This document shows, piece by piece, positions 13,408-15,284 of a DNA stretch of 15,284 nucleotides; position 1 is the first letter of the stretch; every line of letters starts with the position of its first letter. The position numbers were made by a program, and so were the translations under genes. A model generated the notes under the pieces. That model was not told the origin of the DNA. It saw nothing but the letters and a program-made list of their open reading frames with translations, and did not search any database. The stretch covers positions 1-15,284 of the forward strand of contig CAJTSQ010000050.1 in the NCBI GenBank assembly GCA_910578735.1, in the 5' to 3' direction. This stretch comes from an uncultured Oscillospiraceae bacterium. Lineage in GTDB: Bacteria > Bacillota > Clostridia > Oscillospirales > Oscillospiraceae.

Positions 13408-14273
13408 CCTTTCTTCAAATTTTCCAGCCGGCGGTGCAGCCGGTCCAACGCGCTGCCGTGGTCAATGGACCGCAGGCGGGGGAAGGCGGCCAGCAGGCGG
13501 CGGTGGCCGAAGGACTCCCGGTCCAGCAGCTCCTGCATAGAGGCGCGCCACTCCTCCAGCTGGAGACGGGCCTGGGCCAGCCGCTCCTCCCGCTCGTCGG
13601 CCAGCTCCGCCCGGCGCTCCGACAGCTTGAAGGCCAACTCGTCCAGATCTTCCTTCCAGTCGGCGCTCCGCTCGGCGGCGTCCAGCACCCGCTCGGCCAG
13701 ATTCTCCCCAAACTCGTTGGCGGCCTCCTTGATTTTGGCGGCCAGCTCGTCGATCTGGGCCAGCCGGCGGTTCAGCTTGACGATGGTAGACACGGTGGCG
13801 GCCAGGTCCACCGCCATTACCGCCCCCAGCAGGGCCAGCAGGGCCAGGCCCAGCGTTTTGGGGATGAGCCGGATGAACAGCAGCACTGTGGGGTGGAGCA
13901 GCTTGACCACAAACAGGCAGGCGAAGCCCCAGGCGATGGAGAAGCGCAGGCAGACGTAGCCGCTGAGGTTGAAGGGCTGGTCGGAGTAGTCCCACCACCG
14001 CTGATGGAACAGCTTTTCCAGCACAAAGCCGGTCAACCACTCCAGGGCGGAGGTGAGCACCACCGAGCCCAGGAACAGCAGGGGCAGGTTGTTGGCCAGG
14101 GGGGTGAGGCAGGTCAGCACGATGACCACGCCGAAGCCGTAGACCGGGCAGACCGGGCCGTTGAGAAAGCCCCGGTTGACAAACTTCCCGGTGACCAGGG
14201 CGGCGTAGCTCACCTCGGTACACCAGCCCAGAAAGGCATAGACAAAGAATATCCAGATAAAGCGGTAGAGCAT
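13404..14273 (-). CDS. PF06541-type membrane protein (putative ABC-transporter type IV) with long coiled-coil tail
   Basis: The 289-residue protein has an N-terminal membrane domain of about five helices (3-27, 44-60, 65-85, 108-124, 130-160) carrying the family marks FLGWCTEV (14-21), VNRGFLNGPVCPVYGFG (32-48), ALEWLTGFVLEKLF (76-89), WWDYSDQPFNLSGYVCLRFS (93-112) and AWG. The family is labelled as putative ABC permease but its function is not established. Residues 165-251 are strongly charged and heptad-like, predicting a cytoplasmic coiled coil, much of it rich in Glu, Arg, Ala and Leu. The start follows AGAGGAG by about eight bases. It is the first gene of the minus block, just upstream of the DUF1836 gene. 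No ABC ATPase is adjacent. Confidence 0.82.
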   Translation of the reverse strand: MLYRFIWIFFVYAFLGWCTEVSYAALVTGKFVNRGFLNGPVCPVYGFGVVIVLTCLTPLANNLPLLFLGSVVLTSALEWLTGFVLEKLFHQRWWDYSDQPFNLSGYVCLRFSIAWGFACLFVVKLLHPTVLLFIRLIPKTLGLALLALLGAVMAVDLAATVSTIVKLNRRLAQIDELAAKIKEAANEFGENLAERVLDAAERSADWKEDLDELAFKLSERRAELADEREERLAQARLQLEEWRASMQELLDRESFGHRRLLAAFPRLRSIDHGSALDRLHRRLENLKKG

Positions 14274-14310
14274 AGGCAGACTCCTCTTTATGTCTCTTTC
14301 TAAAATATGT

Positions 14311-14339
14311 ATTATATCTGTTTTGGCTGGCCTTGTCTA
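14311..14339 (-). promoter_or_regulatory. Promoter of the PF06541 gene
   Basis: On the minus strand TAGACA (14339-14334) and a consensus TATAAT (14316-14311) are separated by 17 bases, about 38 bases before the start codon. Confidence 0.7.
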
Positions 14340-14492
14340 GACTCTTGACAGAGAAGGCGGAGAGCATGTATCCTTAAATGGACTTTAAATTGTCGACACC
14401 GGGCTGCCGAGGGCGGCGGCCTCTGTAAATCACTGATATGGACAAGACCACAAAACCATGCGGAGCTGTTGACAATATTTCAGGCCAGATAC

Positions 14493-14521
14493 TTGACAAG
14501 ACGGCGATTGTAGCGTAGACT
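14493..14521 (+). promoter_or_regulatory. Promoter of the marR-type gene
   Basis: A consensus TTGACA (14493-14498) and TAGACT (14516-14521) are 17 bases apart. The operator palindrome begins inside the -10 box. A second TTGACA (14469-14474) lies upstream without a convincing -10. The rest of the gap from 14340 to 14492 shows nothing I can interpret. Confidence 0.65.
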
Positions 14522-14538
14522 GTTAAGTAGATTAACAG
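14520..14538. promoter_or_regulatory. MarR-type operator, copy 1
   Basis: CTGTTAA and TTAACAG, perfect 7-base arms around a 5-base spacer, cover the end of the -10 box and the transcription start of the MarR gene and touch its AGGAGG ribosome site. The same palindrome with identical spacing recurs at 15040-15058, which supports recognition by the encoded MarR protein (autorepression). Confidence 0.78.
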
Positions 14539-14547
14539 GAGGCGGAT

Positions 14548-15006
14548 ATGGAAAATACATCAATAGATAAGTTGTGCGAGTTATTTCTTCAAACAATTAA
14601 CCAATACAAGGTTTTAGAAAAGAAAACTCACACCTATGACATTGACCCACAAATCCATCTGTCAGAAATCCATACCATTGTTGCGGTCGGAGCACATGAG
14701 GCCATCAATGTGACGGGGCTCGCCCAGTTACAGGGTACTTCCAAGAGCGCGGTATCACAGGCCATAAGCAAGCTGGTCAAAAAAGGTTTTGTTGAAAAAA
14801 GGACTTCACCAGATACAGACAATGAAGTTGTCCTGTTGCTTACTGAAAAGGGAAAACAGGTTTACAGTATGCACGAGAGCCAACATAATTGGCTGAAGTC
14901 CCAGCTTGCAGCTGTTTTTGAAAAGTATCCACCAAACACGATTTCTGTTCTATCTGAACTTGCCGTTGACATTCAAGCAATTTGGGCGCAGTTTTTGGAA
15001 AAATAA
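14548..15006 (+). CDS. MarR family transcriptional regulator
   Basis: The 152-residue protein fits the MarR winged-helix fold: a dimerisation helix (5-30), the conserved LSEIHTIVAVG (38-48), helix-turn-helix VTGLAQLQGTSKSAVSQAISKLVKKGFVEK (55-84, split across two helices), a wing with R85, D89-D91 and VVLLLTEKG (94-102), and a long C-terminal dimerisation helix (106-150). MarR proteins usually repress genes for small-molecule resistance or catabolism. The start follows AGGAGG by five bases. It is followed by a probable hydrolase gene with the same operator, the likely target. Base composition is clearly AT-richer than the neighbours, hinting at recent transfer. The ligand is unknown. Confidence 0.9.
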   Translation: MENTSIDKLCELFLQTINQYKVLEKKTHTYDIDPQIHLSEIHTIVAVGAHEAINVTGLAQLQGTSKSAVSQAISKLVKKGFVEKRTSPDTDNEVVLLLTEKGKQVYSMHESQHNWLKSQLAAVFEKYPPNTISVLSELAVDIQAIWAQFLEK

Positions 15007-15039
15007 CTGCGCCAGCATTACTATTTTATTTTGCAATAT

Positions 15040-15058
15040 CTGTTAAGTGGCTTAACAG
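15040..15058. promoter_or_regulatory. MarR-type operator, copy 2
   Basis: CTGTTAA (15040-15046) and TTAACAG (15052-15058) repeat copy 1 exactly in arms and 5-base spacing, differing only in the spacer. It sits between marR and the next gene, directly before its GGAGGGG ribosome site, where bound protein would block transcription into that gene. Confidence 0.78.
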
Positions 15059-15072
15059 AAGGAGGGGCATTT

Positions 15073-15284
15073 ATGAGTTATGAAATAATAAATTCCATTC
15101 CTCAATTCAATTTTCAAATCAACAGGATTTTAACCTATGGCGATTTGGCTTGCTGCCGAGAAGAAGTTATCAGCCATGTGGCCCAGGTCAAGACATTTGA
15201 GGAATGGCATACTGCATGGCAGAAAATCGCTGCAAAAAGCGAACAGGAAAGGCATTATCTCCATGCGGCCTACTACTATCGCAT
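15073..15284 (+). CDS. Start of a probable alpha/beta hydrolase (truncated by window edge)
   Basis: The reading frame is open from an ATG preceded by GGAGGGG (15061-15067) to the end of the window, about 70 codons. The protein begins MSYEIINSIPQFNFQINRIL and contains FEEWHTAWQKIA, a YGDLACC segment, and HYLHAAYYYR at the end. That helical N-terminal cap, with Trp-rich and HxxxAYYYR-like patterns, resembles the beginning of FrsA- or pseudooxynicotine-hydrolase-like alpha/beta hydrolases, but the catalytic domain is outside the window. The family assignment is thus tentative. It is AT-rich like marR and shares its operator, so both probably form one regulated pair. Confidence 0.6.
   Translation, partial: MSYEIINSIPQFNFQINRILTYGDLACCREEVISHVAQVKTFEEWHTAWQKIAAKSEQERHYLHAAYYYR

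Noticed and set aside
14520..15058. AdcR-type zinc regulator identity for the MarR protein
   Set aside because: The TTAA-containing palindrome recalls AdcR boxes, but the spacer is five bases, not four, no such site lies at the zinc importer promoter, and the protein lacks an evident histidine cluster for zinc.
1..15284. CRISPR arrays, tRNA or rRNA genes, insertion sequences, prophage or defence genes
   Set aside because: No regularly spaced direct repeats, cloverleaf-like sequences, transposase, integrase or phage motifs were seen on either strand.

Overview
The window looks like chromosomal DNA from a GC-rich Gram-positive anaerobe of the class Clostridia, most likely Oscillospiraceae (Flavonifractor/Lawsonibacter-like). 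This rests on GC-rich codon use, strong GGAGG ribosome binding sites, an SLH-anchored exoprotein, a lipoprotein metal transporter, DUF1836, DUF2089 and PF06541 family proteins, and intergenic palindromes of a type I associate with that group. The genus is an inference; no rRNA or tRNA is present.

Layout. Positions 1-720: a structured leader (candidate preQ1-class riboswitch) and a QueT-type queuosine-precursor transporter gene. Positions 778-2280 (minus): a DMT/EamA transporter followed by a small HD-domain protein; each ends on a TAG codon that belongs to a short palindromic repeat. Positions 2416-3120 (plus): sfsA. Positions 3213-6150: a monocistronic unit with a near-consensus promoter and a strong terminator, encoding a 942-residue exoprotein (NAGPA-type phosphodiester glycosidase domain, Ig-like region, three SLH repeats, Big2-like domain, SH3b). 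Positions 6148-6929 (minus): a DUF2089 DNA-binding protein translationally coupled to a small membrane protein, with a three-half-site operator-like array over its promoter. Positions 7092-9687 (plus): a complete zinc/manganese-type ABC importer (binding lipoprotein, ATPase, permease), all coupled by ATGA overlaps. Positions 9725-14273 (minus): five co-directional genes, a PF06541 membrane protein, DUF1836 regulator, DegV protein, PrmA methyltransferase and a D-2-hydroxyacid dehydrogenase, closed by a perfect 18-bp stem. Positions 14493-15284 (plus): a visibly AT-richer segment with a MarR regulator and the start of a probable alpha/beta hydrolase, each preceded by the same 19-bp palindrome.

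Most genes are housekeeping or accessory functions in short operons. The less ordinary material is mostly non-coding: the queT leader, the repeats that supply stop codons, a five-hairpin mosaic between degV and prmA, the phased operator array at the DUF2089 promoter, and the paired MarR-type operators. I see no defence system, CRISPR array, prophage or insertion sequence. I cannot point to a clearly new multi-gene system; the best candidates for undescribed biology are the DUF2089/membrane-protein switch with its operator array and the repeat/stop-codon association.
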